NCBI GenBank assembly: GCA_903858165.1
Contig: CAIOHZ010000261.1
Span: 1 to 33,656 of the forward strand
Length of the DNA stretch: 33,656 bases
Reading direction: 5' to 3'
Source: an uncultured Pseudomonadota bacterium
Lineage (GTDB): Bacteria; Pseudomonadota; Gammaproteobacteria; Steroidobacterales; Steroidobacteraceae
A program made the translations under genes and the position numbers. How positions within the stretch are numbered: position 1 is the stretch's first letter; every line of letters starts with the position of its first letter. A model generated the notes under the pieces. The model ran no database searches. It was not told where the DNA came from and saw only the letters and a program-made list of their open reading frames with translations. Positions 1-8,761 of the stretch are shown piece by piece.

Positions 1-39
1 CCCGAGACCGGCCGCAAGGTCCGCGCGACGGAGCGCTGA
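1..39 (+). CDS. C-terminal end of an upstream protein, probably RND periplasmic adaptor (partial)
   Basis: An open frame runs from the window edge and ends in TGA at 37-39 with the tail PETGRKVRATER. Only 12 residues are visible, so homology cannot be judged. The gap to the RND pump start is 3 nt, and the order adaptor-pump-outer-membrane channel is usual for tripartite efflux operons, so a membrane fusion protein is the natural inference. The GGAG that serves as ribosome binding site for the pump (30-33) lies inside this tail, which suggests coupled translation. Confidence 0.5.
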   Translation, partial: PETGRKVRATER

Positions 40-42
40 CCC

Positions 43-3000
43 ATGCGCTTCGCCCGACACTTCATCGACCGGCCCGTGCTGGCCGGGGTGCTCTCTCTGG
101 CCATGTTGCTGACTGGCTTGGTGTCGATGCGCCTGCTGCCGGTCGCCATGTTCCCGGAGGTGGTTCCACCCACCATCGTGGTTACCGCGAGTTACCCCGG
201 TGCCAACCCGAAAGTGGTCGCCGAAACCGTGGCTTCGCCACTGGAACAGGAGATCAACGGCATCGAGGGCGTGCTCTACATGTCTTCGAGCTCGGGCTCC
301 GACGGCTCGCTGCAGTTGGGCGTTACCTTCGAGATCGGCACGGACGTCGACAAAGCGCAAATGCTGGTGCAAAACCGCGTATCGCAAGCTTTACCGCGAT
401 TGCCCGAAGAAGTACGCGCACTAGGTGTTGCCACCACCAAGAGCTCACCCGACCTACTGATGGTCGTGCATCTCGTCTCCGACGAACGCTACGACCCCAC
501 CTATCTGCGCAACCTCGGGTTGCTGCAGGTGCGCGACCGCCTCTTGCGCTTGCCCGGCGTCGGACAGGTAGCCCTGAACGGCGGCGGCGACTATGCCATG
601 CGCATCTGGCTGGACCCCCAGCGGGTAGCCGCCCGCGGCTTGACCGCCGGCGACGTGGTACGCGCCATCCGCGAACAGAATCTGCAGGTAGCCGCTGGTA
701 CTGTCGGCGCCCCGCCAGCCACCGCCGGAACTGCCTTCCAGTTGACCGTCACCGCCGGTGGCCGCTTGAAGACGCCAGAGGAATTCGGCGCCATCGTGGT
801 AAAGGCCAACCCTGAAGGGGGCATCACCCGCTTGTCCGACATCGGGCGGGTGGAGCTGGGTGCAGGCTCGTACTTGGTGCGTAGCGGGCTCGACAACCAT
901 CCGGCGGTCGCCGTGGCCATCAATCAGGCCCCCGGCGCCAATGCTCTGGCATTAGCTACCGCAGTACGCGCCGAAATGGCCGACATCGCGAAGAACTTCC
1001 CGGAGGGCGTTCGCTACGAAGTGCCCTACGATCCGACCGAGTTCGTGCAGGAGTCCATCGAGGCCGTAGTCCACACGCTCCTCGAGGCGACCCTGCTGGT
1101 GGTCATTGTCGTGGTGCTGTTCCTGCAGAGTTGGCGCGCCTCAATCATTCCCTTGTTAGCAGTGCCAGTCTCGATCATCGGCACCATGGGGGCGTTGCTA
1201 GCCTTCGGTTTCTCTATCAATACGCTCAGCCTGTTCGGCTTGGTGCTGTCCATCGGTATCGTGGTCGACGATGCCATCGTGGTAGTCGAGAATGTGGAGC
1301 GCAATATCGCCGCAGGCTTCTCGCCACGCGAGGCCACAGTGCGCGCCATGGACGAAGTGACCGGGCCCATCATCGCCATCGCACTCGTCCTGTGCGCGGT
1401 ATTCATTCCCATCGCCTTCATCCCCGGTCTCACCGGTCGCTTCTATCAGCAGTTCGCGCTCACCATTGCGGCCTCCACCATCATCTCGGCCTTCAATTCA
1501 CTCACCTTGAGCCCGGCGCTGTCCGCAGCCTTGCTGCGCCCGCACGGTGCGCCGCCGGACCGCGTCTCGGCGTGGCTGGAAAAATACTGCGGCCGGTTTT
1601 TCGCGCGTTTTAATCGCGGATTCGCACGGTCGGGCGCGCGCTACGAGACAGCGGTCAAAGGCACGCTACCGCGCAAGGGCCGCATGCTGGCCATCTATGG
1701 CGTACTGGTAGTTCTAGGCGCCCTGGTGTTCCGCCAGGTGCCACCTGGCTTCGTGCCCTCCCTCGACGTCGGTAGCATCATCACGTACGTCCAGATGCCC
1801 GACGCCGCCACCATCGACCGCACCGAAAAAGTCACTCATCATGTTGGTGACCTATTACTCGCCGACCCGAACGTCGAGCATGTCATTCAGTTCACCGGAA
1901 TTTCCGTGAAGGGCTTCGCCCCCAACCCTTCATCGGCCATGATGTTCGTACGTCTGAAGCCCTATGCGGAACGTACCGGTAAAGAACTCACGGCACAGAC
2001 CATGGTGCCGCGTCTGCAAAAACTGCTCGCGCCCATCAAGGAAGCCCGGGTTGGTGTTGTGGAGTTCCCGCCCGTCCGCGGTCTTGGTCTGCTGGGCGGT
2101 GTCTCCATTCAAATTGAAGACCGCGCCGGTCTCGGCTATGACGCCTTGTTTGCCGCTACGCAAACAGCCGTCGCCAAAGCGGCGCAAACCCCCGGACTTG
2201 CCGGCGGCTTCAGTTCCTACAGCGTCAACGTCCCACAACTGCGTGTCGAGGTGGACCGGACGCGTGCCAAGGAGCAAGGTCTGCAACTGAACGACGTCTA
2301 CCAGACGTTACAGGTTTATCTAGGCTCGCTATATGTGAATGACCTCAACTTGTTCGGACGAACCTACCGCGTGATGGTGCAGGCCGATGCGCCCTATCGT
2401 TCGCGCGCCGAGGATATCCGTCTGCTGCAAACCCGGAACAACCGCGGAGAGATGGTGCCATTGGCCAGCGTCATTGAGGTCACGCCCTCCAATGGCCCGG
2501 ACCGCGTTTATCACTACAACGGCTTCCTCGCTGCAGATCTCAATGTGGCCGGCTTGCCCGGTGTTGCCAGTGGCGATGCTTTAGCAGCTACCGAAAAAAT
2601 CCTGCGCGACACGCTACCGAACGGGCTTACCTACGAGTTCAGTGACCTCACTTTGCAAGAAAAGCTTGCCGGCAATAGCGCGCTGATGGTGTTCCCGCTG
2701 TGTGTGGTGCTGGTGTTCCTCGTGCTGGCGGCGCTTTACGAAAGCTGGACCTTGCCACTGGCCGTGGTGCTGATTGTGCCGTTGTGTATTCTCGCCGCCC
2801 TAACCGGCGTTTGGCTCACAGGAGGCGACAACAACATCTTCACGCAGGTGGCGCTGTTCGTTTTGGTCGGCTTAGCCTGCAAGAACGCCATCCTCATCGT
2901 CGAGTTCGCCAAGTTGCGGCAGGACCATGGACTTACTGCCCGCGAAGCGGCGCTCGAAGCCTGTCGTCTGCGCTTACGCCCCATTCTCATGACCTCCATC

Positions 3001-3264
3001 GCGTTCATCGCCGGTGTCGTGCCCTTGGTATTTGCGACCGGCGCCGGCGCCGAGATGCGCCATGCCATCGGCATCTCGGTGTTTTTCGGCATGCTTGGCG
3101 TTACCGCTTTCGGTCTCTTGCTGACGCCGTCGCTGTTCGTGATGGTTCAGGAGGCTACTGCCCGCTGGCAGCATCCACGAGCCAACGCGCATCCGGAGAT
3201 TCCGCACGACCCCAGTCACGACTCTGATCCGAGCTCTGGCCAAGACGAGCAGAGATTGCCATGA
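43..3264 (+). CDS. RND multidrug efflux pump, inner-membrane subunit (HAE1 family, MexF/AcrB-like)
   Basis: Proton-driven export of hydrophobic drugs or toxic compounds as the inner-membrane trimer of a tripartite pump. The length, 1073 aa, is normal for the family. TM1 lies at about residues 12-30, followed by the porter domain, a TM2-6 block from about 345, a second periplasmic half and a TM8-12 block from about 890. The proton-relay residues are present: Asp409-Asp410 in the VVDDAIVVVENVER motif of TM4, and Lys947 in the CKNAILIVEFAK motif of TM10. The GRFYQQFALTIA and SAFNSLTLSPAL segments resemble MexF-type pumps. The tail after about 1040 is hydrophilic and rich in His, Pro, Asp and Ser. 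The start is chosen for GGAG at 30-33, 9 nt upstream. The stop overlaps the channel gene by 4 nt (ATGA). Substrates cannot be predicted, and no regulator gene is in view. Confidence 0.95.
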   Translation: MRFARHFIDRPVLAGVLSLAMLLTGLVSMRLLPVAMFPEVVPPTIVVTASYPGANPKVVAETVASPLEQEINGIEGVLYMSSSSGSDGSLQLGVTFEIGTDVDKAQMLVQNRVSQALPRLPEEVRALGVATTKSSPDLLMVVHLVSDERYDPTYLRNLGLLQVRDRLLRLPGVGQVALNGGGDYAMRIWLDPQRVAARGLTAGDVVRAIREQNLQVAAGTVGAPPATAGTAFQLTVTAGGRLKTPEEFGAIVVKANPEGGITRLSDIGRVELGAGSYLVRSGLDNHPAVAVAINQAPGANALALATAVRAEMADIAKNFPEGVRYEVPYDPTEFVQESIEAVVHTLLEATLLVVIVVVLFLQSWRASIIPLLAVPVSIIGTMGALLAFGFSINTLSLFGLVLSIGIVVDDAIVVVENVERNIAAGFSPREATVRAMDEVTGPIIAIALVLCAVFIPIAFIPGLTGRFYQQFALTIAASTIISAFNSLTLSPALSAALLRPHGAPPDRVSAWLEKYCGRFFARFNRGFARSGARYETAVKGTLPRKGRMLAIYGVLVVLGALVFRQVPPGFVPSLDVGSIITYVQMPDAATIDRTEKVTHHVGDLLLADPNVEHVIQFTGISVKGFAPNPSSAMMFVRLKPYAERTGKELTAQTMVPRLQKLLAPIKEARVGVVEFPPVRGLGLLGGVSIQIEDRAGLGYDALFAATQTAVAKAAQTPGLAGGFSSYSVNVPQLRVEVDRTRAKEQGLQLNDVYQTLQVYLGSLYVNDLNLFGRTYRVMVQADAPYRSRAEDIRLLQTRNNRGEMVPLASVIEVTPSNGPDRVYHYNGFLAADLNVAGLPGVASGDALAATEKILRDTLPNGLTYEFSDLTLQEKLAGNSALMVFPLCVVLVFLVLAALYESWTLPLAVVLIVPLCILAALTGVWLTGGDNNIFTQVALFVLVGLACKNAILIVEFAKLRQDHGLTAREAALEACRLRLRPILMTSIAFIAGVVPLVFATGAGAEMRHAIGISVFFGMLGVTAFGLLLTPSLFVMVQEATARWQHPRANAHPEIPHDPSHDSDPSSGQDEQRLP

Positions 3265-4736
3265 AGCCGACTCTCATCACTGCAAACAGGACAGCCATCC
3301 ATGCTGTGGGCGCAATACTCTGCGCGTCATTGCTGAACGGTTGCGCCACCTGGTGGCCATCACAGCCCCTGGCTTCATCGACCCCAACCGTGCCCGCCAC
3401 GTTTAGCACGCATGGCCCGACTGTCACCGGCGAAGCGCCCTTACCAACATTCTGGTCATCGTTTGGCGATCCAGTACTGCCAGAACTCGTCAGCGCCGCG
3501 TGGGGGCAGAACCGCGATCTCGGCCTGACGCTCACTCGTCTGCGCGAAGCGCAGGGGCTGCGGCATGAGCAGGCTTTTGATTACCTGCCGACGGTACGGG
3601 CCAGTGCCGGGCGTGCCGCCCAGCAGACCGCGCTGGTAGATGCACCAACGCTGAGCGTCAATGCTCGCGAGCGCACGGTTTATCAAGCCAGCTTCGACGC
3701 GCGATGGGAACTGGACTTGTTCGGCCGTGTGCGCGGTGCCAATGGTGCACGCGCTGCCGACCTGCGCGCTGCCCGTGCCGACCTCGATGCAGTGCGTGTG
3801 TCGTTGGCTGCGGAAGTCGCCAGGCAGTGGTTCGAATTCCGTGGCGCAACGGAGCGCTTGGCCGTGGCCAAGCGCAATGCCGAGACGCAAGCCGCCGCCC
3901 TGAAGTTGGTGAGCGAACGCCTAGCAGCCGGCCGCGGTTCAGGTTTGGATGTGGCTCGCTCGCGAGCCCAACTGGCCACGACGCAAGCAGCCGTTCCCGC
4001 GCTGGAACTGCAAACCGCGCGCGCGCGTTTGCGACTGGCCGTGCTACTTGGTGAACCGCCCAACAGCCAGACGCTCGCCCGCTTGACTGCCGGCGACCTC
4101 GTCGCCGCGCAGGTGCCGCAATTCCTCCCGACCGGCTCGCCTAGCGACTGGCTGCGGCGCCGTCCGGATATCCGCAGTGCCGAGGCCGAGCTCACCGCCG
4201 CCACGCGCCGGCGCGGCATAGCGGTCGCGGATCTCTTTCCCGTAGTGAGTTTTGGTGGCGTGTTCGCGTGGCGTGCCGGACAGCGCAGCGGTGTTGGCGA
4301 ACCCAACAGCGACAGCTACCAGTGGGGCCCTTCTCTCACCTGGCCGGCCTTGGATTTGGGGCGCATCTGGGCACGCTTGCAGCAAGCCGATGCTCGCGCT
4401 GAAGGCGCTGTGCTGCAGTACCAGCAAACCATACTGCTGGCGCTGGAAGAAACCGAGGCCTCGCTAACCGCCTTCGACCGACTAGGCGTCCGCCAACGCT
4501 TGCTGGGAGAGGCGGCTATCGCCAGTGGCGATGCTGCGCAACTAGCAACGCTGCGCTTCGAAGAGGGCTACAGCGACTTTCTCACCGTGCTGGATGCGCA
4601 GCGCACGCAGTGGGAAGCCGAGGACCGTGCCGCTCAAGGGCATACCGAAGCTTTGCAAGCCGCAGTGGCCGCCTACAAGGCGCTGGGTGCCGGCTGGGAA
4701 GCCGCCGCCACAACTCCGTTCGCCCCGCCGCGCTAA
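3261..4736 (+). CDS. Outer-membrane efflux lipoprotein (NodT/OprM/TolC family)
   Basis: Outer-membrane channel of the tripartite pump, trimeric with a long periplasmic alpha-barrel. The N-terminus is a lipoprotein signal peptide ending in the lipobox LLNGC, with Cys28 as acylation site. The body contains the two OEP repeats. The first includes the WELDLFGRVRGANGARAADLRAA stretch, split here as WELDLFGRVRG plus an Ala-rich helix near residue 155, and the family signature PSDWLRRRPDIRSAEAEL follows near 295. The length of 491 aa fits OprM/NodT proteins. The start ATG overlaps the pump stop (ATGA), so the two are translationally coupled. The gene converges on lnt and the two stop codons share bases 4733-4736, so it ends with no intergenic space. 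Confidence 0.93.
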   Translation: MKPTLITANRTAIHAVGAILCASLLNGCATWWPSQPLASSTPTVPATFSTHGPTVTGEAPLPTFWSSFGDPVLPELVSAAWGQNRDLGLTLTRLREAQGLRHEQAFDYLPTVRASAGRAAQQTALVDAPTLSVNARERTVYQASFDARWELDLFGRVRGANGARAADLRAARADLDAVRVSLAAEVARQWFEFRGATERLAVAKRNAETQAAALKLVSERLAAGRGSGLDVARSRAQLATTQAAVPALELQTARARLRLAVLLGEPPNSQTLARLTAGDLVAAQVPQFLPTGSPSDWLRRRPDIRSAEAELTAATRRRGIAVADLFPVVSFGGVFAWRAGQRSGVGEPNSDSYQWGPSLTWPALDLGRIWARLQQADARAEGAVLQYQQTILLALEETEASLTAFDRLGVRQRLLGEAAIASGDAAQLATLRFEEGYSDFLTVLDAQRTQWEAEDRAAQGHTEALQAAVAAYKALGAGWEAAATTPFAPPR

Positions 4737-6277
4737 AGGCGCGGCCGGTGCCAGACACCGGCCAGCACACCGGCCAACACGCCGGCGGTCGCCAGTAACA
4801 ACACCGCCCAGTCGCCACCAAGCCACGCGTAAGGCGTCAGGCCCGCATAAGGCACGACCTCACCGCGCAGCACCACGGGCTGGAACTGCGGCGCACGCGC
4901 GAGCACCTGCCCCTTGGGCCCGACGATGACGCTGATGCCATTGCTCGTGGCACGGACCAGATAACGGCCGGCTTCGATGGCGCGCATGCGCGAGATTTGC
5001 AAATGCTGATGCGAAGCGCTCGAATCACCATACCAGGCGTTATTGGTCACGTTCACCAACAGCTTGGCCTGCGTGAGCGGCGCCAACTGGTCACTGCCAT
5101 AGGCATCTTCGTAGCAGATGGTCGCCGCCAGCGGCAGGCCCTGCGCCACTGGCACTGGCTGGCCCTCTATCCCGGGCTGCAAATCCACGAACGCGAGACT
5201 CGACAACCGCATCCATTCGCGCACTTTGGCAGGTACCGGGAAATACTCACCGAACGGCACCAGGTGTCGCTTGAAGTACCACTGCGGTGCGCGCTGCGTA
5301 TCCAGCACCAGCAAGCCATTGCGGACACTGCCACTTTGCAGGTCGTAGCTCAGCAGACCCATCAGCAACGCGGAGCCCTGACGGCTGGCTGCACTCCACT
5401 GCTCACGCAGGAATGGTGTGGCTTCTTCTGCCAGCACCGGCAGCGCCGCTTCGGGCCAGACCACCAGTGGGGTGCCCCATACTGGCTTGGATAAATCACG
5501 GTAAAGCGCGAGGGTGGCATCACGTTGCGCTGGCGACCATTTGAGATCTTGCGGGACAGCGCCCTGAACAATGGCCACACCCAGCGGCTTGCCATCCGGG
5601 TGGGTCCATGGCACTGCCACCAAACCGCCACCGACGCCAACAATCCCAACGAGCAAACCCACCGGCCAACGCCAATGCTGTCGGTCCGCGCGCACCAAAG
5701 CCGCCATGGCACCTGCACAAACCGCTGTGGCCAAGGTCACCAGATACACGCCCCCCACGGGCGCATAACCGGCCAGCCAAGTGTCCACTTGGGTGTACCC
5801 CAGCGTCAGCCAAGGGAAGCCCGTAAACGCATGGCTGCGCGCCCATTCCACCAGCACCCAGCCCCCGGGCAGCACCACGAGCCAGCGCAAGCGGCCCGGG
5901 TGGGAAAACCAGCGGCGCGTCAGGTAGCCCAGCAGCGCATACCAAGCCGACATGAGCGCCACGAGCCCAGCCATGAGGAACAAGGCCAAGGCGACTGGCG
6001 CGTGTCCGAAACCGTGGATGGCCGTGAACAGCCAGTAAGTGCCCCCACCAAACAAGCCGACACCGAAAGCGAAACCAGTGCGAGCACCTACCGCAGGCGT
6101 GCCCTCATCCAACATCAAGAACAGGCCGGCCAGCGCCAGCACGCCCACCGGGTACCAACCCAATGGCGGGAATGCCGTCACCTGCAATAAGCCGAGCAGG
6201 CAGGCCGTCACGGCGGGCCAACGGCGGACCACGGACAACCTACCGTGTATCCACGCTACCGACATGCTCGCTGCCAC
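4733..6277 (-). CDS. lnt: Apolipoprotein N-acyltransferase
   Basis: Transfers the third acyl chain to the N-terminal cysteine of lipoproteins in the inner membrane, the last step of lipoprotein maturation. The N-terminal half is hydrophobic with several TM segments (about residues 22-220). The C-terminal nitrilase-like domain carries the catalytic triad Glu276 (VVWPEAALPVL), Lys336 (FKRHLVPFGEYF) and Cys388 (ATICYEDAYG), equivalent to E267-K335-C387 in E. coli. The length of 514 aa is typical. The longest start is GTG at 6275-6277. An ATG four codons in (6263-6265) is equally possible, and neither has a strong Shine-Dalgarno. It lies 5 nt after corC in the same operon. The C-terminus is a short AGVL repeat overlapping the convergent efflux gene. 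Confidence 0.95.
   Translation of the reverse strand: MAASMSVAWIHGRLSVVRRWPAVTACLLGLLQVTAFPPLGWYPVGVLALAGLFLMLDEGTPAVGARTGFAFGVGLFGGGTYWLFTAIHGFGHAPVALALFLMAGLVALMSAWYALLGYLTRRWFSHPGRLRWLVVLPGGWVLVEWARSHAFTGFPWLTLGYTQVDTWLAGYAPVGGVYLVTLATAVCAGAMAALVRADRQHWRWPVGLLVGIVGVGGGLVAVPWTHPDGKPLGVAIVQGAVPQDLKWSPAQRDATLALYRDLSKPVWGTPLVVWPEAALPVLAEEATPFLREQWSAASRQGSALLMGLLSYDLQSGSVRNGLLVLDTQRAPQWYFKRHLVPFGEYFPVPAKVREWMRLSSLAFVDLQPGIEGQPVPVAQGLPLAATICYEDAYGSDQLAPLTQAKLLVNVTNNAWYGDSSASHQHLQISRMRAIEAGRYLVRATSNGISVIVGPKGQVLARAPQFQPVVLRGEVVPYAGLTPYAWLGGDWAVLLLATAGVLAGVLAGVWHRPRL
4743..4763. terminator. 8-bp hairpin at the efflux/lnt convergence (possible bidirectional terminator)
   Basis: GGCCGGTG (4743-4750) pairs perfectly with CACCGGCC (4756-4763) around a 5-nt loop. 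It lies just past the efflux channel stop, inside the 3' end of lnt on the other strand. No U-run follows on either strand, so intrinsic termination is uncertain. It could also just reflect the repetitive codons of the Lnt tail (AGVLAGVLAGV). Confidence 0.3.
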
Positions 6278-6282
6278 GCGGG

Positions 6283-7215
6283 TCAGGCCTCGCTACCCGG
6301 CAAAGGCGGTTCATGACCGGCGTTATCGGTAGCGCCACGCTCGGCGGGTAACAGCACCTCTTCCGGGGTCACCACGCGCAGCAGTTCAATACGACGACGC
6401 GCCACACGCAGCACCCGGAACTCGAGTCCATCGAGCACTGTCTGGTCGCCACGGCGTGGCACACGACCAAAAGCATGGGCCACATAGCCGCCGATGGTGT
6501 CGAATTCATCCTCGGGCACGGCAAGACCAAACGTCTCGTTGAATTCCTCGATACGCGTGAGAGCGTTCACAGTGAAATTGCAAGACGACTCGCGCCGAAT
6601 CTGCGTGGCTTCTTCAACGTCGTACTCGTCATCGATGTCACCGATGATCTGCTCGATGACATCTTCGATGGTGACCAGGCCCGCCACGCCGCCGTACTCG
6701 TCCACCACGATAGCCATGTGGTTGCGACTGGCGCGAAAATCGCGCAGCAGAATATTCAGTCGCTTGCTTTCCGGCACCAGCACGGCCGGTCGCAACAGGC
6801 GCAGCATGTCGAAGTTCGTCTCGTTGCCGACATAGCGCAGCAAGTCTTTGGCCAACAAAATGCCGACAACCTCATCACGGTCGTCACCGATGACCGGAAA
6901 CCGCGAGTGCCCAGACTCGACCACGAGTGGGATGATGTCGCGGAGGGGGGCGTCGCGCTCCACCACCACGATGGCTGAACGGGGCACCATGATGTCCCGC
7001 ACTTGCTGGTCCGCCACCGCCATGACGCCTTCGACCATCGCTGCTGCCTCAGCGTCGATGAGCCCCGTCTCGCCCGCAGCGCGCAGATCTGCCAGCAGGT
7101 CCTCGCGGTCGCGTGGCTCGCCCGACACCGCGTGCAGAACGCGCGACAACCAGCCGCTTCGTCCTTCGCGCCGCGGTGTCGGTCTGGGTTCCGGGACGTC
7201 GCCGTCGTTATTCAT
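6283..7215 (-). CDS. corC: CBS-pair / CorC_HlyC domain protein (Mg2+/Co2+ efflux-associated)
   Basis: Soluble CorC-type protein, 310 aa. A polar N-terminus with EDLLADLRAA is followed by two CBS motifs, about residues 70-130 (VRDIMVPRSAIVVVE, SGHSRFPVIGDD) and 138-195 (VPESKRLNILL, DEYGGVAGLVTIEDVIEQI). A CorC/HlyC transporter-associated domain runs to about 290. No DUF21 membrane domain is present, as in E. coli CorC (YbeX). The family is linked to magnesium/cobalt efflux and, through the conserved ybeZ-ybeY-ybeX neighbourhood, to ribosome homeostasis; the exact activity is unsettled. It sits between ybeY (35-nt gap) and lnt (5-nt gap), the usual gammaproteobacterial order. Confidence 0.93.
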   Translation of the reverse strand: MNNDGDVPEPRPTPRREGRSGWLSRVLHAVSGEPRDREDLLADLRAAGETGLIDAEAAAMVEGVMAVADQQVRDIMVPRSAIVVVERDAPLRDIIPLVVESGHSRFPVIGDDRDEVVGILLAKDLLRYVGNETNFDMLRLLRPAVLVPESKRLNILLRDFRASRNHMAIVVDEYGGVAGLVTIEDVIEQIIGDIDDEYDVEEATQIRRESSCNFTVNALTRIEEFNETFGLAVPEDEFDTIGGYVAHAFGRVPRRGDQTVLDGLEFRVLRVARRRIELLRVVTPEEVLLPAERGATDNAGHEPPLPGSEA

Positions 7216-7250
7216 GGGTCAACCTCGAACTGGAAGGGGAAAGCTGAAAG

Positions 7251-7748
7251 TCATTCTTGCTCGGCCGCATAGGGATCCGGAAAACCTAGACCAGCGAGGA
7301 TGCGTCGTTCCAGACGCTCCATACGGACCGCCTCGGCATCCTGTTCGTGATCGTGCCCAAGCAAGTGCAGCACGCCGTGCACCACCAGATGCGCCCAGTG
7401 CGCGGACTGCGTTTTGCCCTGCTCCAAGGCCTCCGCGGCCACAATCGGCGCGCAGATGACGAGGTCTCCCAAGGGACGAGGGCGGACGACAGGAGGCATT
7501 CCCTCCACCGGGAAGGACAGCACGTTCGTGGCGTAATCTTTGTCGCGCCAATGCGCGTTCAGTCGGCGCGACTCCCGCTTGCCAACGATGCGGATCGCCA
7601 GTTCTGCGTGGCGCCCGCTAGTTCCTGCTGCTACCGCAGCCCACAGTGCCATGCGCTTTGCGGAGGGAGCCCAAGGCCGCCGGTCGGCGACCACTACTTC
7701 CACCTGCAAGTCCGGCACTACGGGCCGCTGGCGACTTCGCGGATTCAC
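7251..7748 (-). CDS. ybeY: Endoribonuclease / rRNA maturation factor YbeY
   Basis: Metal-dependent single-strand endoribonuclease needed for 16S rRNA 3'-end maturation and late 30S quality control. The UPF0054 signature HGVLHLLGHDH is intact, giving zinc ligands His124, His128 and His134 with the same 4- and 10-residue spacing as in E. coli. The upstream core DKDYATNVLSFP is also typical. The length is 165 aa. The start is GTG at 7746-7748, and its first bases overlap the phoH stop by 4 nt (GTGA), which argues for this start and for coupling. The partner ATPase gene phoH/ybeZ lies directly upstream. Confidence 0.95.
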   Translation of the reverse strand: MNPRSRQRPVVPDLQVEVVVADRRPWAPSAKRMALWAAVAAGTSGRHAELAIRIVGKRESRRLNAHWRDKDYATNVLSFPVEGMPPVVRPRPLGDLVICAPIVAAEALEQGKTQSAHWAHLVVHGVLHLLGHDHEQDAEAVRMERLERRILAGLGFPDPYAAEQE

Positions 7749-8761
7749 GGGGCGGGGCCTCCGCCGTTACCGCGCGGCGCGTGACGCTCATCTCCCACGG
7801 CGTCCATGCGGGAGTCCGGATGTTGCTGTCCACCCGTATCCGATGATTCGTAGGCCTGAACGATGCGCTGCACCAAGGGGTGGCGCACCACATCGCGACT
7901 GCGGAAGAACGTGAAGGCGACGCCATTAACCCCCGGCAGGATATCGATGACATGCCGCAACCCGGAAGGTCGGTTCGAGGGCAGGTCGATCTGCGTCACG
8001 TCACCCGTCACCACAGCCTTGGAGCCGAAACCGATACGGGTGAGGAACATTTTCATTTGTTCGATAGTGGTGTTCTGCGCTTCGTCGAGGATGACAAACG
8101 CATCATTGAGGGTGCGGCCGCGCATGAAAGCCAGTGGCGCAATCTCGATGACATTGCGTTCGATGAGCTTGGCTACCTTATCGAAGCCGACCATCTCGTA
8201 GAGTGCGTCGTACATGGGGCGCAGGTACGGATCTATCTTCTGCGTGAGGTCGCCGGGCAGAAAGCCAAGACGCTCGCCGGCTTCCACGGCCGGGCGCACC
8301 AGCACGATGCGGCGAACGCGGTCTGCCTGTAGCGCCTCGACAGCACAAGCCACGGCCAAGTAAGTCTTGCCCGTGCCCGCAGGCCCAATGCCGAAAGTAA
8401 GGTCGTGACACCGCACCTGGCGCAGGTACTGGACTTGGTTGGCCCCGCGCCCGCGGATCTGTCCGCGAAGTGTCTGTACCTTCACCTCGTCCGTGCCACC
8501 GGCACTCGCTTCCACCAATGCGAGGTGCACGTCTTCGGGACGCAGGCCACTACCGGCGCGTTCGTAGAGCGCCCGTAGGACATCGCAGCCCATCTCAGCC
8601 GCGGCGCCGACCACGTTGAAGGTATCGCCCTGTCGGCGAATCTCCAGCTCCAGGCGCTCCTCGACCAAACGCAGATTGCCATCGAGCGGACCGCAGACAT
8701 GCGCCAGCCGCGCATTGTCGGCGTTCTCGACGGTGAGGTTCAACGCCGGTACGGTACTCAT
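7745..8761 (-). CDS. ybeZ: PhoH-like ATPase (YbeZ)
   Basis: Cytoplasmic P-loop NTPase of the PhoH family, thought to act with YbeY on RNA. Walker A is GPAGTGKT at residues 126-133 and Walker B is FVILDEAQN with Asp226-Glu227. The region [16 protein letters not shown] downstream is the usual sensor-like motif. The N-terminal KH-like portion (about 1-110) is also present, and the length of 338 aa fits. Its ATG overlaps the miaB stop and its stop overlaps the ybeY GTG, each by 4 nt, so the three are one translational unit. Confidence 0.95.
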   Translation of the reverse strand: MSTVPALNLTVENADNARLAHVCGPLDGNLRLVEERLELEIRRQGDTFNVVGAAAEMGCDVLRALYERAGSGLRPEDVHLALVEASAGGTDEVKVQTLRGQIRGRGANQVQYLRQVRCHDLTFGIGPAGTGKTYLAVACAVEALQADRVRRIVLVRPAVEAGERLGFLPGDLTQKIDPYLRPMYDALYEMVGFDKVAKLIERNVIEIAPLAFMRGRTLNDAFVILDEAQNTTIEQMKMFLTRIGFGSKAVVTGDVTQIDLPSNRPSGLRHVIDILPGVNGVAFTFFRSRDVVRHPLVQRIVQAYESSDTGGQQHPDSRMDAVGDERHAPRGNGGGPAP

